A DNA stretch of 64,000 bases from Marchantia polymorpha subsp. ruderalis (taxonomy: Eukaryota > Streptophyta > Marchantiopsida > Marchantiales > Marchantiaceae): the NCBI GenBank assembly GCA_037833965.1, contig AP031357.1, forward strand, positions 14,590,001 through 14,654,000, read 5' to 3'. Below are positions 25,020 through 36,173 of this stretch, piece after piece (positions within the stretch are counted from its first letter, which is position 1; every line of letters begins with the position of its first letter). The notes beneath the pieces are model-generated. The model saw only the letters and a program-made list of their open reading frames with translations. It was not told the DNA's origin and did not search any database. The position numbers and the translations under genes are program-made.

Positions 25020-25608
25020 TATATATGAACAAGCCTAATCTCTTCGTAACGAGGACAAGTAACAAATAAATGCTATTGATACTCAATATGTCCACCGTGA
25101 CATTATCTACAAATACATTCACTCCTATCATTATTAAACCAAATAACTCAATTCCAAACCTATGAGATTAAATTCTATGTCTAGCAATAATATGATGTAA
25201 GAACATGAGATCCCTACAAGTAGGTATTTTTGTTCACAATAAATAAGCATATGATTCACATGAAGTTGAAAAAATTGCATGTTGATGACTCTCTTGCTCC
25301 AAATAATGTTCAAAAACTCTTCCGGTAGACGTTTGCGGAGTGATATAGGTTGCAGGTTTAAATCACATTCCGCCACATTCATCTCAAAGATTAAGTTACC
25401 ACATCTCCTAACCATCCCTTGGAACATGTAGCATGCAGAGCTTGAAGAGTAACGCGAGAAGCATCAAGAGATCTCACCTTTATGATGAAAGTGATAGTTG
25501 AATATAGAGTTTCAGACTCTAGAGATAGACAATTTATTCCCCAAGAAAAATAACATATGAAGTTTGACTTCTTACACCCATTTGTTTTTGTACAAATATC
25601 TTCTACAT

Positions 25609-26405
25609 CAGGCCTCATAAGTTTGTACATTCTTACAAACTAGCAAAAATAGCTTAATTTGTACACGCACCCAAAGTTGGTATGTACATTTTGCATAAAA
25701 AGTCATTTTATTGGTTTGAAGTGTCCAATATGTCTCTATGCTTCGTCTAGAAGATAACCTCTAGCGACGGATGCTTTAAGCAAGTACGAAACTCTCCCAT
25801 CTTCCATTTCACGATGAAGAAGTCGCTCTTCACAGACGTAGCGTTAGGAAAAAACGTCTCCACAAACATATCATTTGCAAACACCGTCACCAATCCATTG
25901 CACAATGAGCGAATATTATACATTCGGTCCAATAGAATTGATCACGTTTCATCGACGGACAATTTGAAGGTTGTTTCCTCAACAAACTTACGCAAAGGTG
26001 TGTCGGTGGTGTACAGTTTGTGGAAGTCATGGTATTCGTTCTCGACCTTCTCAATGTCGTTCTCACTCCACCACTTTGCAAGATGAGCTCGGAATGGATC
26101 AATGAAGTCAATGAGCAGACTTGTGCGCATGTGAACAATTCTAATGGAATCACGGGTGATGAATCTTCATTGAGGGCACGGTTATTGTTATCACGAGATG
26201 TTTGACAATGAAAGCAATGATAATGATAATGCAATAAGTAGTTAAGTAAAGAGAAAGAGTGGGTTTGCGAGTACAGTGTTGGTTGTACTCTGAGGAGCGG
26301 TGTGCGAGACGGACGGCTAAGCCCCCTTAGTTTGTACATAAGACGTACTTTATTTTGTACAAATGTAAAGCTTTTTTTAGAAAATGTACAAACTTATGAG
26401 GCTTG
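25609..26405 (-). mobile_element. hAT-like DNA transposon, 797 bp, nested in the LINE
   Basis: The terminal inverted repeats are 23 bp: 25609-25631 and 26383-26405 share GCCTCATAAGTTTGTACATT exactly, with one mismatch in the outermost three bases (CAG versus CAA). The flanks are ttctacat (25601-25608) and ttctacac (26406-26413), an 8-bp target duplication with one C/T difference. That length is diagnostic of the hAT group. Removing the element and one copy rejoins the LINE reading frame (ERLESV, stop, KIFVQKQMGVRSQTS). Inside, on the minus strand, FVETFFPNATSVKSDF and GEFRTCLKHPSLEVIF (25747-25870) resemble the C-terminal dimerisation region of hAT-related transposases. Upstream is DPFRAHLAKWWSENDIEKVE (about 26090). 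At 797 bp the element is an internally deleted, non-autonomous copy. Confidence 0.75.
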
Positions 26406-27117
26406 TTCTACACGCTCTCCAAACGCTCCCAACGTGTCTTCTTACAACTACGATTCCACACTTGGATTCCATATAATACTATCTCCAACACTAAGCTTGT
26501 AAATAAAAAAAAATTACAACTCCAAGTCACTAGGTGAGATCTTCTACACAGATTTAACAATAAATATGGAGATGTGTAACCACCTTCTACTCTCTTTTGC
26601 ATGCAAAGTGTCCAACTAAAATCATTAAAAAAATCAATATCTAGAGTACTATAATTCTTCATCTCTTCTAATTGTAGATCCTTGTAATAGAAATAAAACT
26701 TAATTCTAGATCCTAATATCATGATTTTAGACTTCTTCATATTTAACTTCATCTGATTTTGAGTACAAAATCTAACTAAAGTGTATAAGTGTTTCTATAA
26801 ACTAATTGCATCACGTGCTAGTAATATGATATCATTTGCATAAAAGAGAGCTTTGATGACAAAGTTTTCAAGTTTGACATCTTCACTATCACATACCTTC
26901 AACCATTTTTTGATATCATCTATAAAAATTCTAAATAGAGTAGAAAAAAAAGTATAATCTTAAATCATTCAATGGTACTCAAAAACTCTTTAGTTTAAAA
27001 AATGTTGATCTTGGTCCGAACAGAATAATATAAAGTGGCCACAACAGATATGATATCAAGTGATACTCCACTAGCATGCAATTGTCATGCGAGTATGTAT
27101 CATCATACAATCTACAT

Positions 27118-27479
27118 TGTTAACATGTCATAATCACAAACACACATAAGTAGAAATAAGAGCATAGACATACACAAATATACCACTCTATTTTTGAGTG
27201 AAAACAATTCGTGCAAACTCCACTAGTTTCAAACACAAAGATTCACATCAAATCGAGCCAAATTCACTTCACACCTCAGAAACTACAAGTTGAAGCTAAC
27301 GGGGTACCATATCCAACTTATAGAAAGATACTCCAACACTTAAAGACTTAATTGGAAGAACTTATAGTTCTTGGAGTACGAGCGACTATACTCTCCAACG
27401 AGAGTGGAACTTATCTAGGCTCTACCTAGGATTAACTCAACTAGAGTTAACCCCAATTCAATGCTCATTATAGACAACA
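27118..27479. mobile_element. Unidentified insert in the LINE, possibly a short solo LTR
   Basis: LINE reverse-transcriptase sequence is recognisable on both sides of this stretch but not within it, so it is an insertion between motif A and the following block. The stretch can be framed as TGTTAACA...GACAACA, with the TG...CA ends common in LTRs. No clean target duplication was found and no coding blocks are inside. The edges are approximate. A fossil of unknown family. Confidence 0.35.
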
Positions 27480-27950
27480 CATATATACATGACACAAAAG
27501 CTTGTTTAAAATTGATGAAGGTGCAAAACAAAACTTTTCCATTGCACTTAAATTTCTGCCACAAAACACGCAAGGCCAAGATATGGTTAATGGTGTTGTA
27601 TGTATAGCAAAAACCTGCTTGGAACCGTGCTCTTCTTTGGTGAGATTCAGTCCATGCTGAACTTTGACTCCATCAATCAGTCAAACAACTTGACAAAAAC
27701 ACTACCTACCATGATAGTGCGATAGTTTGTCATCAAATACTTCATTATTAATTTGTGAATATGAACAATCTTTCATAGATATCAAGTTGAAGGCTATCAT
27801 ACATAGCAGCATTTTCTAACCAAGGATATCGATCACTCCTTGTCAAAAAGCTTTTCTTGGAAGTGAAATTCGAGCCTTCTTAACTGATGTTGCCTGTAAC
27901 TTCTCACAATCTCCTCAGAGGATCAAGTGACAACAGTGCAAAATTCAATT

Positions 27951-29422
27951 TGCTATTAAAAAGCTCATCAAGCAGTTCATTCTCTTCTTGTGCTCCATCC
28001 AATTCCGTGATGGAATGCAAGAGTTTGACTCCTTATCTACACTAAGTGCTTTCATGAGATTATGTAGAACAGCGATTCGGTGGGAATTACCCATTCGCCT
28101 TAAACTTGCATGGTTGTTTGCTGGTTGGCTCCTGTCTTCATGGAGAATATACAGAATTACATTCTGAGAAATTCTGAGAGGGTACACATTTTATTCTTTG
28201 GGGTTACCAGGTAATTACCGGGTAACCTATTTTGCTCTACATTTATCTTACCTTTACATTACCCTATAGTCAAACCTCTAACTTTTTTACACTTTTACCG
28301 AGTAACACTAAAAGGTTACTTACCTTGCTGAGGTCTAAGTACAGGTTTCCATCTACAAACCAGGAGTTTCCCTCCCCACTTAGTGTAACCTAAATTAGAT
28401 CCGTAAAGAAAGAAACTCTGAATCGGTACAGAAAACACTTGTCATCGGCATTTCTTTGTGTATCTACTTTTTAAAATGGCCGAAAGATCATTGATCAGTA
28501 ACGGCGACTTCGTTCTAGTCCGGAGCTCAGTGTGTAGGATCTAAAGATCTTGATGGAAAATTGGAAGTCTCCCACTAGTCCCAGGGATCTAGCCGAGAAG
28601 TTTAGTGAAAATATGGATATGGTGCCACAGCTGTAGCGACTTTAGGAGGGCATAAACTTTTATGCAGAAAGAAGTTCAACCTTCGTGTCGACAAGTGAGC
28701 GGAATTTATTATTACATGCTCGAAATTTTCCGTCATAAGGGAAGGACATAGTCCTGGGCTTTACTATCAATGATAGTAGGCCTTGTGATCCTGTGATGAT
28801 AGTCTATCATCACAGGATCACAAAGTGCAGTTTTAACTCTTGGAGTACAGTACACCACTTCCATTTAATCTGATAAAAATTCATGGCCATCTATCACCTT
28901 TGGCTAGTGTGCTCCGTATGCACTAGCTGCCAGATCAGGTACAGGAGGGTGCGTGATCGGAGGAGATTATTGATAGATGGTGGATGAAGAAGATATTTGC
29001 CAGGGCAGGCTTAAGACAAAATTACGAGGACTCAAAAATGGGAGTACTTGACAAACATATGTCCTGCAGCAACGCCGGAAAATCGACAAGACAGACCTCT
29101 CAGCTGTGATGGGGGATTCTTCCCACTAATGAGCTTCCTATTGAGATAGTGGCTGGTGGATGGATTTAGTCTTTTCAAAACTAGGCTGCTGAAGCCCATC
29201 ACGGCTTCTCCCCCTCATTAACATTTCCAGCTGACATCCTTCCCAGTGTCCATTCGAGTCAAAATACTTCTCCTCAGCACTTTTTGTGAATTTCAATGCA
29301 CCTAACAGCGAGGTTACCTCTGTTCATGCTAGCTGGTACAAGCTACAACAGCCGGCTAAAATGTGCACAAATGGCCTAGCAGAAAGGGTGCACTGTTTGC
29401 TAAGAATAGACTTCTCTCTGAG
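27951..29422. other. Unassigned spacer with traces of decayed coding sequence
   Basis: Around 28540-28815 one plus-strand frame stays mostly open across about 90 codons with three stops (peptides such as SPRDLAEKFSENMDMVPQL and STFVSTSERNLLLHARNFPS). Around 28965-29100 another frame reads DRWWMKKIFARAGLRQNYED and on to a stop. These look like remnants of genes, but I cannot name them. A perfect hairpin lies at 28783-28823. Confidence 0.3.
28783..28823. repeat. Perfect 20-bp inverted repeat, one-base centre
   Basis: Arms 28783-28802 and 28804-28823 are exact reverse complements around a single T; the arm is 'ttgtgatcctgtgatgatag'. A near-perfect palindrome of 41 bp would extrude easily and is expected to be unstable in replication, so it is probably young. 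Confidence 0.95.
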
Positions 29423-29618
29423 TTTCCATCACCTGGATGAGAACTATGCTGACAAAAATGGGAAACAAATCGCAGTGGCTTTCTTTTTGCTATAACCAAC
29501 TGCACCGAAGAAGCAGCTGATTTCCATCACCCGGAGGAAAACGATGCGGACAGAAAAGGGAAACAAATCGCAGTAGCTTGCTTGTTGCTATAACCAACTG
29601 CACCGAAGAAACAGCTAA
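29423..29618. repeat. 98-bp tandem duplication
   Basis: Copies 29423-29520 and 29521-29618 abut. Both carry 'gggaaacaaatcgcagt' and 'tataaccaactgcaccgaag' and differ at about 15 positions. The first copy overlaps the end of a 69-codon plus-strand frame that I do not recognise. Confidence 0.9.
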
Positions 29619-29660
29619 TTTCTTTGCAGATGGTGAGTTTCAAAATACACGATTTTTTAC

Positions 29661-29727
29661 TGTGCCGATACGTGGCAATTCTTAACTTTGTAGTTCAAAG
29701 CAGATAAGGATGCCACGTATCGGCACA
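29661..29727. repeat. 17-bp perfect inverted repeat with 33-bp centre
   Basis: The arms TGTGCCGATACGTGGCA (29661-29677) and its exact complement (29711-29727) are spaced by 33 bases. Each arm is followed by related AT-rich bases (ATTCTTAA and ATTAAGAAT). It could be a tiny fold-back element or a structured RNA; nothing more can be said. Confidence 0.9.
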
Positions 29728-30616
29728 ATTAAGAATAGCATTGGACGATATATGTCTGTGTCAGCAGCAGGAATAGGCTGGTTCACATACCCGAAGTCCC
29801 TTCTTTTCTACCTTCATGCTTCAAACGCTTGTAATGCCAACTCTTACTAAGAGTCGAAGATATTTGCGACAAAAGTAAAAGTGTCGTAGAGTTTGATTTT
29901 CTTGATAAATAAATCTCCAAGAATGTTCAATTAAAGACAACTGAAACCGATAACAAAAATCTGGATTTTTAATTCCTACTCATGGTTTCGGAAGTAGAAC
30001 ATGAGTTTAGACATTAATCTGTTTTGCTGATACAAGTTTCAAAAAGCGGGCAGCTGCTAAAGACATCGTGCGTATATTGTTTGCTAATCTGACCAAAATT
30101 TTCTGTCCAATTTAAAAATAAAATTGTTTTCTAACAAATTCACATGATGTGGAAGAAGGATGACATAAACATGCCAGTGCTAAAGAAAAAAGCGACACAA
30201 ATCAACACAGGAAAAAACATAACAGAACCTTTGAAAAACATATCGTCGCACATAAACTTGGTAATTGGTTTAAGACCCATTAACCGGATCAAAAGGAGTT
30301 TTTGAAAACCGTCACTAGCCAAATTCATACTTCAGTATCTGCGTCTAAAGCACTTATTTAAGTGATGTCAAATGTCATCTGCGTCTTGCGAAGTTCTGCC
30401 TTCGATGACTCATGCCGTCTTATGGTACGCTATCTCTTTAAGAAGCACTCTGTATCTTGTTTCTGTAGAGCTCAGTATGTACAGATCCTTTCAAAGGTTT
30501 CACCTTTTTCCTCTGCTGCTGTGCAAAACTATACAGTGGTATTATAGACATGACAAGTTTCTTTTACAGATAAACCCAGGTCGAGACACGAAAGGGATTG
30601 CACTTGCAAGGTTCCT
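29728..30616. other. Spacer and probable 3' UTR of the PTOX gene
   Basis: No gene recognised. The part next to 30617 should include the 3' UTR of the minus-strand plastid terminal oxidase gene. Short hydrophobic frames on the minus strand at 30140-30328 look like chance. Confidence 0.4.
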
Positions 30617-33600
30617 TCACGGCAGACGGTCGGGTATTTCGACTTCCGTTTCTACTTTCTGGCCACTGTACTTGACCCGGTTGGGACTCACAACCTGGGT
30701 ATCAAGCTGTTGACAAGCCACCATTGTCTTCACATGCTCCCCTTCATCACCCTGCATGGCCGACACAGACATAGATCAGTCACCCAAAGCTTTTCGAAAT
30801 AATTTCTTCCTCTGTATCTTATCAACGTTTGGTTTCGGGTCCAGCACGTAGTGGCTGTCTCTAAGGTCTCGATCCGAAGCAGACTTCTTTGGCTTAACAA
30901 GGTCCGAAGGGCCGGATATGTCTTGCCGACGCACACGAAACGAAACTTGGGATTGCCTAAAGTAACTCCCGTGAACCTGGCTAGGACAATACAAATATTT
31001 CCCATCCTTTGTGTCAAAACCGAGGAAGGGAGGGCAATGTGGGACGCGTGGTGTAGCAAAAGTCCTCCTTCCATGGGCCAGCTTACTTGTATACATGTTG
31101 ACTTCGAGTCCGTGTAATCATGGTCACTTGTAGATCTGTGCAAAATCCATGAATCTAATCTTGCATGAACGTTTCGAAATCAAACAAAAGCGTAGTCCCG
31201 GGTTAGCTGAGAACTTACACAAATGGCCATGAAAACATCGTACAAACTACCCATCTTGGGCCGTCGAGATTCTGGAGGTCGACTTGTTTGAAACTCATCA
31301 TACCTGGAAGAGGTACATTGTTCAGAAAAAGTAAAGTTCAAAATCCTCAATGATAAAGTTCTTACTGACCTAAGAGCTTATGAGTTATTCTTGATGGAAG
31401 GTACACCTTCAAACTAACAGCCAAGCGTGAGACCAAACTACTTCAGAAGACTAACGTTTCTTCTAAATTAAGGACCCTTAAAAAAAAGTAAGCAATATCA
31501 GATCCAACACGCCCAAGAGACGACCCCGTAAACTGAACTAGTTGCTGATAATGATCTGCTATAGAAAGACAAAACAAAAAAGTGAACCAGAATCTCTTAC
31601 ATGTATAAATCTCCACTCTCATAGTATGCTACTGCAACTGGAGAAGGGGGCAGCGTTTTCAGCAGCTCTTCATTCTCATCAGCAAATTCTCCGTAAGTAT
31701 CGACTGAAACATAAACAGGGTACCCGGTCAACAAGGATGCAAGCTTATGTGATGACAACGAGGTTCCCATTCAAACAAGCACAACATCACGAAGCGAATC
31801 TAAATTTCTCCAAGACACCAAAATTTTCACAAAGAAAATCAAGCACTGACCTGCATGTGACTCGATAAGTTCTGAAAAATTGTACGCAACCGTGGGTGAT
31901 ATCAAAAACATTGCGTTCAGGGTCTGCGTGCGGAATCAGATATACGATTGTAACTTCACTTGTTTAGCGTATGCAAGAAGATGCAGAAAGTTCACGACCC
32001 TTGCAAACACCATTAACTAGTCTAGTCGTAGAGAGCATGTCATGAAATGAAATAAAGTTTCCTAGATGGCAATTGACACGAGAGTAAAGTAGTGACAAAC
32101 CCAGTAGTAGAAGAAAGCAGCATGCTGTGCGAAAAATCTGTCTCCCCATTCAAGATCTCCTCCAAGTGATTCCATTATTTTGAGATGATGCATTTCATTC
32201 CACTCCTGATACATCAAAATATCACACAATGAGGCCAACCAGCTTGCAAAATGTGAAGAATGAGTTCTGAATCGCTAAAACGAAAACATTAACAAATGTC
32301 AATGGCATCTACCTCTGCAAAGTGGACTTTGCGCACTTCTGCTCCTGAACGCCACCTGAAATCATCCAATGGCAAAATGATCTTAAGCAAAATATCTTCA
32401 TGCAGAAGTATTTGGATCAAATGTTTGTAGCACGTAAAAATAAGCTACTAAACTAATAATAATACAACTATCCTGATCACTACCTCTTCGTCAGCATTGT
32501 GCTTTAGTTCAGACTTGCTTGGCAAGTCTACTTTTTATTTGTAATCTAGCTCGGACTCAAGAATATTCTAAACGTCGGTTAGAATATTACGACTAAACTA
32601 GTGATTCAGAAGACCTTCCCATCGGACAAGGAGCAATATGACGTAGTATATAGTTCTTCATATGAGTTCTTGGGTTCTTAGTATGAGCTTGAAAGGGTTT
32701 CATACCAGCCAAGCGTTTCGTACAGGTGGAGCATAGAAATATATCTGTTACTTGCCGTTAAGAATAACACCAGATGCTCACAACGTTTTCCACAACAGAC
32801 GGATGTCTGCATGATGTCTCTCAGTAATAGTAACATTCAAACAAAGGAATTAAGAACATCGAAATTGTACAATCCACGCATTTCGACAAAAGACGGCATT
32901 GTTGTGAGCATATTTGTATTTTTGTTGTGAGGATACGAGAAGTAGGGCATCCGTGCGACAGTTTCTAAAAACCAAAAACGCTGAATTGGCCTGTCCTCGA
33001 ATATCACGTCCAGCATCTGCGGCAAGACACAAATTCAGAAGAAGTGACAGATGACCAGTATCTGCAATCTGACACTGTCTTCATATCCAATAATTACAAT
33101 TATTGAATATGATTACAATATCTAAGATTTACATCGGCAGAGGATAGCAAACACCAATTAACAAGCTCGAGGGAAGCAGGGAAGGAGGAAAGAGGCGATG
33201 AATATTTACGACTTATATACAATATTCGAGAACGAAGGTTCTCATTTGAAGCATTTAGATTCATAAACTTGAATCGAAAATAACTAGTAGAGCCTACTTA
33301 AACGAAACAGTCGGGATGGTGCCTATACACTACCCAACACAGGAAGTAATATGGGCCGAGAATCCACCAAGGTGCTTCCACTTGTTCTCGAGCTTTCTCC
33401 CTCTCCCACACCTTTTTGTTACTTAACTTCAGCTTCTTTAATTGCTCCCTAAGCTCATCTTGCTCAATGTTCGGTTGCTACAAAGAAAACGAAAACGGTA
33501 GAGATAAAAGATGAGGATACCAGTGATCGCAAGACAGAACACTTAATGAAAAAAACCTTTCGATGAAATTATAAGGATCAGAAAGCAATTACTTCCAAAC

Positions 33601-36173
33601 TACGCACAACAAACTTGATTCTACCGAGCACAAAAGGGCCGAGCCTTTATACGAAGAACAAATCGACTTACTAAAAAGCGAAAACACAGAACCATGGCTC
33701 CTCGATAAAATAACGTACTTGTTTCACAGGCTGTATCTCTTTCAGACCGTCATACAAAGTCAAAAACTTATCCAGTCCCCGCAGAAACAAAATCAAGCCT
33801 CGCCCGGTGTATGCTCCCACTAACTGAAAAGGGCCGCCCTCAATCTCCGCCGCTGCATTAAATACTCCATAACCACCGAGCTTAGTCAGAAAAGCATAGC
33901 TTCCACAAACCGTACCTAACAATGTCTAAGTAATAGAGAAAGAAACGACATCACAGTCGTCCCCTAGTGGAATTAAACGGCCCAAGACTTCACAGAGAAT
34001 AAAGATTTTCCACATTAAAAACATCACGAGACTGCAAACTATGCAGATCATGAGTAGCGATGATAAGTCTGCCCACAATGAAACCAAAGCATGACGGATA
34101 AAGAGAAGAAATCTGCAGGTTCAGATACCTGTCCTGAAGTAAAAAAGCTCGGCGATCTCCACATCCAGAACCCACAAAACTGTCTATACTACAACAAAGA
34201 ACGCTGACTGCTAACACTAACCTCTAGTTGTCTCAGAACCTACACCCTACATTTTTAGATTCAAACCACAACGTGGCTCGAATCTCTACTCCGTCTTCAG
34301 TAAGGGGGAGCAGGCAGATACTCTCCAGCATCATCATCAAGGGCTTCACTGCCCTCCAGGCTGGGAGTATCTCCAAAGACCTCGAGTTCTATGTAAGCTT
34401 GCTGCAGCCCTATGAGGTAGACGGCAACAAGCGTTCCAAAAAGAAACAAACTCATACCCTCCGCGAAAACCATGATTGACAAACAAATCGAACGTGGAAA
34501 GCTACAGACGAGAAGGCAGTGGGAAGCGCTCAACTTTCGAGAGGAGGCAGGAGAGCGACTAGGAGAGACAACGAGTGATTGAAAAGTGAATGCAAAGATG
34601 GAATTACGAAAGTATGAAGCATAATTATATTGGCCTATTTCTGGCGGTCACCGCATTCAGAGAATTGTATCTAAAAGTGTTCAGAGTTTCTTGGGGAGGA
34701 TCAGAAAAACGGCAAGTTGACATATTTAGTACGTCTGAAGACACCTGCCAACTATCGCGACTTCCACGAGAGAAGAGACCGATCAATTGAATTCTCTAGA
34801 ACAACCCACCCTAGTATTCACAGGTTTCCCAGGTGTTTCGAAACTTCCCCGACGTCATCGGATACACTATATTGAAGTTAGTTCTTCTATCCACCGCAAG
34901 TAAAGAACAAACTTAAGCGGTGACTGTCTAGTAATAGAACCAAAGTTCGGCAATTGATTGACAGAAGAATCGCTCTTGATAAATGCATATGTGACAATTT
35001 TGGGTTACTTACGGCGAATTGGCTTCAATACTCGAAATAAGTAACTTCGTCGCAGAGCCTGCAAGTTGCAACAAGGGTCGAGATCAGTTTCTTGTGTCTC
35101 CAGAGGAATGAGACAGGGAATAAGTCCCCTTTTCATACCACTGCAAGCGCGCAGTTTCACTACGATAGTCCCAAATCAATCACTTCAAAACACCTGGACC
35201 TCGACCTGGACCTTGCTACGGCTACTACAAGGTCTTGTGCAAACTCTCAGCAAACGGATACCCAAATCTATGACACCTGTGATTGAGCAATACAACGTTG
35301 CAATGTGAATCAACGAAGAAGACAGAATTTTGGATCCGAGATTTGGGATTGAGAGATATCTCGTGACTAGAAAGAAGTCTCTAGCTCTAGAGCTTGTTGA
35401 GGATCTGAAATCATACACGAAAGTCTATCCAGGTTCATTGAGAAGAGAGCCTGAAGCCGGACACACAATTGACGAGGGAGGGCGGAGAGGAAAAAACAGG
35501 AAGAATTTCATTGCATTTTCTAGCTGTTCTGTCATAATGGAGGCAATGATGGGGATCTGAGGGTTTAACATTTTGAGATGTTTGAGTTTCAGCTGAAAAA
35601 GTGACCGGCGGCAAAGAATTACTGTTGCGCAGAGTAGTCCAACAAAATTGTTGGGCAATTCCGTACCCGCCATTCTCTCCCAAAATTCTCGAACGCGAGC
35701 TTGAAAACATTTTGTGGAACTGTCGGTCCCGTTCGGAGAAATCTCGCCTGAAACCCGTAATCAAACTGGATTCTCTTTGGCAAAGCCTCCTCGCTTGCTG
35801 TTCCAGAGTGATCGGCAGAGCTCTCGTCGCTCCCCAATCTCTGTGATTTCAATTCCACTTCGTGCTCAGGGACCTTCCCAGCGACGCTACTCATCAGAGA
35901 ACTATCGTCTTCTGTTGATATGGCGTTCTTTTGAAGGGCACGGACTGAGAGGTTTGAGCAGCTAGAGCTGCCAAATTTCTCCCGCCTGCTCAAACCTGTT
36001 ACCGAGAGCTTCAAGAGATGATCCTCGGACCTAATGAGCGAACAATCGAGCGGCATCCTCCACCTCAAAGAAGCTGCAGCCGTGCAGTCGGTAGCAGCGG
36101 AACTGGGGAGGTGTGGAAAGCGCACCGACGGTCCAGTCCTGGCCAGAAGCATGCATGCGGCAGGACTGCCCAT
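30617..36173 (-). CDS. PTOX: Plastid terminal oxidase (PTOX/IMMUTANS family), 11 exons, 506 aa
   Basis: Exons in transcript order are 36173-35667, 33925-33719, 33477-33334, 33016-32937, 32744-32706, 32355-32313, 32205-32101, 31923-31851, 31703-31601, 31303-31219 and 30751-30617. All join in phase with GT-AG introns. PTOX is a thylakoid di-iron plastoquinol:oxygen oxidase used in carotenoid synthesis and chlororespiration. The six iron ligands are present: E304 ([11 protein letters not shown]), E344 and H347 (EEWNEMHH), E396 (ELIESHAVDTY), E465 and H468 (GDEGEH). [17 protein letters not shown] and FFAQHAA are also diagnostic. The first 100 residues are Ser/Arg-rich, like a plastid transit peptide. 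The start is the ATG at 36173, the first in the long exon-1 frame. Odd points: the last motif reads ICGDEGEH where the family has IRDDEAEH, intron 1 is about 1.7 kb while the others are under 0.5 kb, and residues 170-238 have no counterpart I know in IMMUTANS. The exon 1-2 junction is the least certain, and small exons could be missing there. Confidence 0.85.
30776..31096 (-). CDS. 106-codon ORF inside the last PTOX intron
   Basis: An ATG-initiated frame fills most of the 467-bp intron between PTOX exons 10 and 11 on the same strand. It ends 24 bases before exon 11. The peptide is basic at its C-terminus ([19 protein letters not shown] near the end) and resembles no family I know. It could be chance, an alternative last exon, or a captured fragment. 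No separate promoter is evident. Confidence 0.2.
   Translation of the reverse strand: MYTSKLAHGRRTFATPRVPHCPPFLGFDTKDGKYLYCPSQVHGSYFRQSQVSFRVRRQDISGPSDLVKPKKSASDRDLRDSHYVLDPKPNVDKIQRKKLFRKALGD
34297..34473 (-). CDS. Possible 58-aa single-pass membrane protein in PTOX intron 1
   Basis: The frame from the ATG at 34473 encodes 58 residues: a hydrophobic segment at about residues 7-25 ([16 protein letters not shown]) followed by an acidic tail ([17 protein letters not shown]). It lies on the PTOX strand inside the long first intron, so it might be an unrecognised exon, an independent small gene, or chance. A GT donor-like site (GA/GTATCT) occurs near its end. The protein is not recognised. Confidence 0.25.
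   Translation of the reverse strand: MVFAEGMSLFLFGTLVAVYLIGLQQAYIELEVFGDTPSLEGSEALDDDAGEYLPAPPY

Larger units (their letters stand above)
25020..27950 (-). mobile_element. 5'-truncated LINE fragment, split by two insertions
   Basis: Reading down the minus strand from about 27850, reverse-transcriptase blocks appear in order. TIMVGSVFVKLFD is near 27720, NTINHILALRVL near 27600, and motif A as CTFINFKQAF near 27520. The insert at 27118-27479 follows. Then come SGVSLDIISVVATLYYSVRT (27085-27020), FRIFIDDIKKWLK (26930), ALFYANDIILLA (motif C, YAND instead of YADD, near 26850), MKLNMKKSKIMILGSR, YGIQVWNRSCKKTRWERLES to 26410, the hAT insert, then VRSQTSYVIFLGE and IIKVRSLDASRVTLQAL (25580-25450) and LISLRKRLPEEFLNIIWSKR-like sequence. 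A C-terminal cysteine/histidine block ends with HLFVTCPRYEEIRLVHI near 25030. Several stops are present; some are TAG where Gln is expected. This family differs from the 6.6-12.3 kb LINE. Confidence 0.75.

Noticed and set aside
27003-27479. LTR-like element spanning TGTTGATC to GACAACA
   Set aside because: Positions 27003-27110 encode recognisable LINE reverse transcriptase on the minus strand, so the insert must begin nearer 27118.
35619-35666. Continuation of the PTOX exon-1 frame past 35667
   Set aside because: CGG/GTACGG is a good donor, and the codons after it do not resemble the family; the remaining exons join in phase from here.
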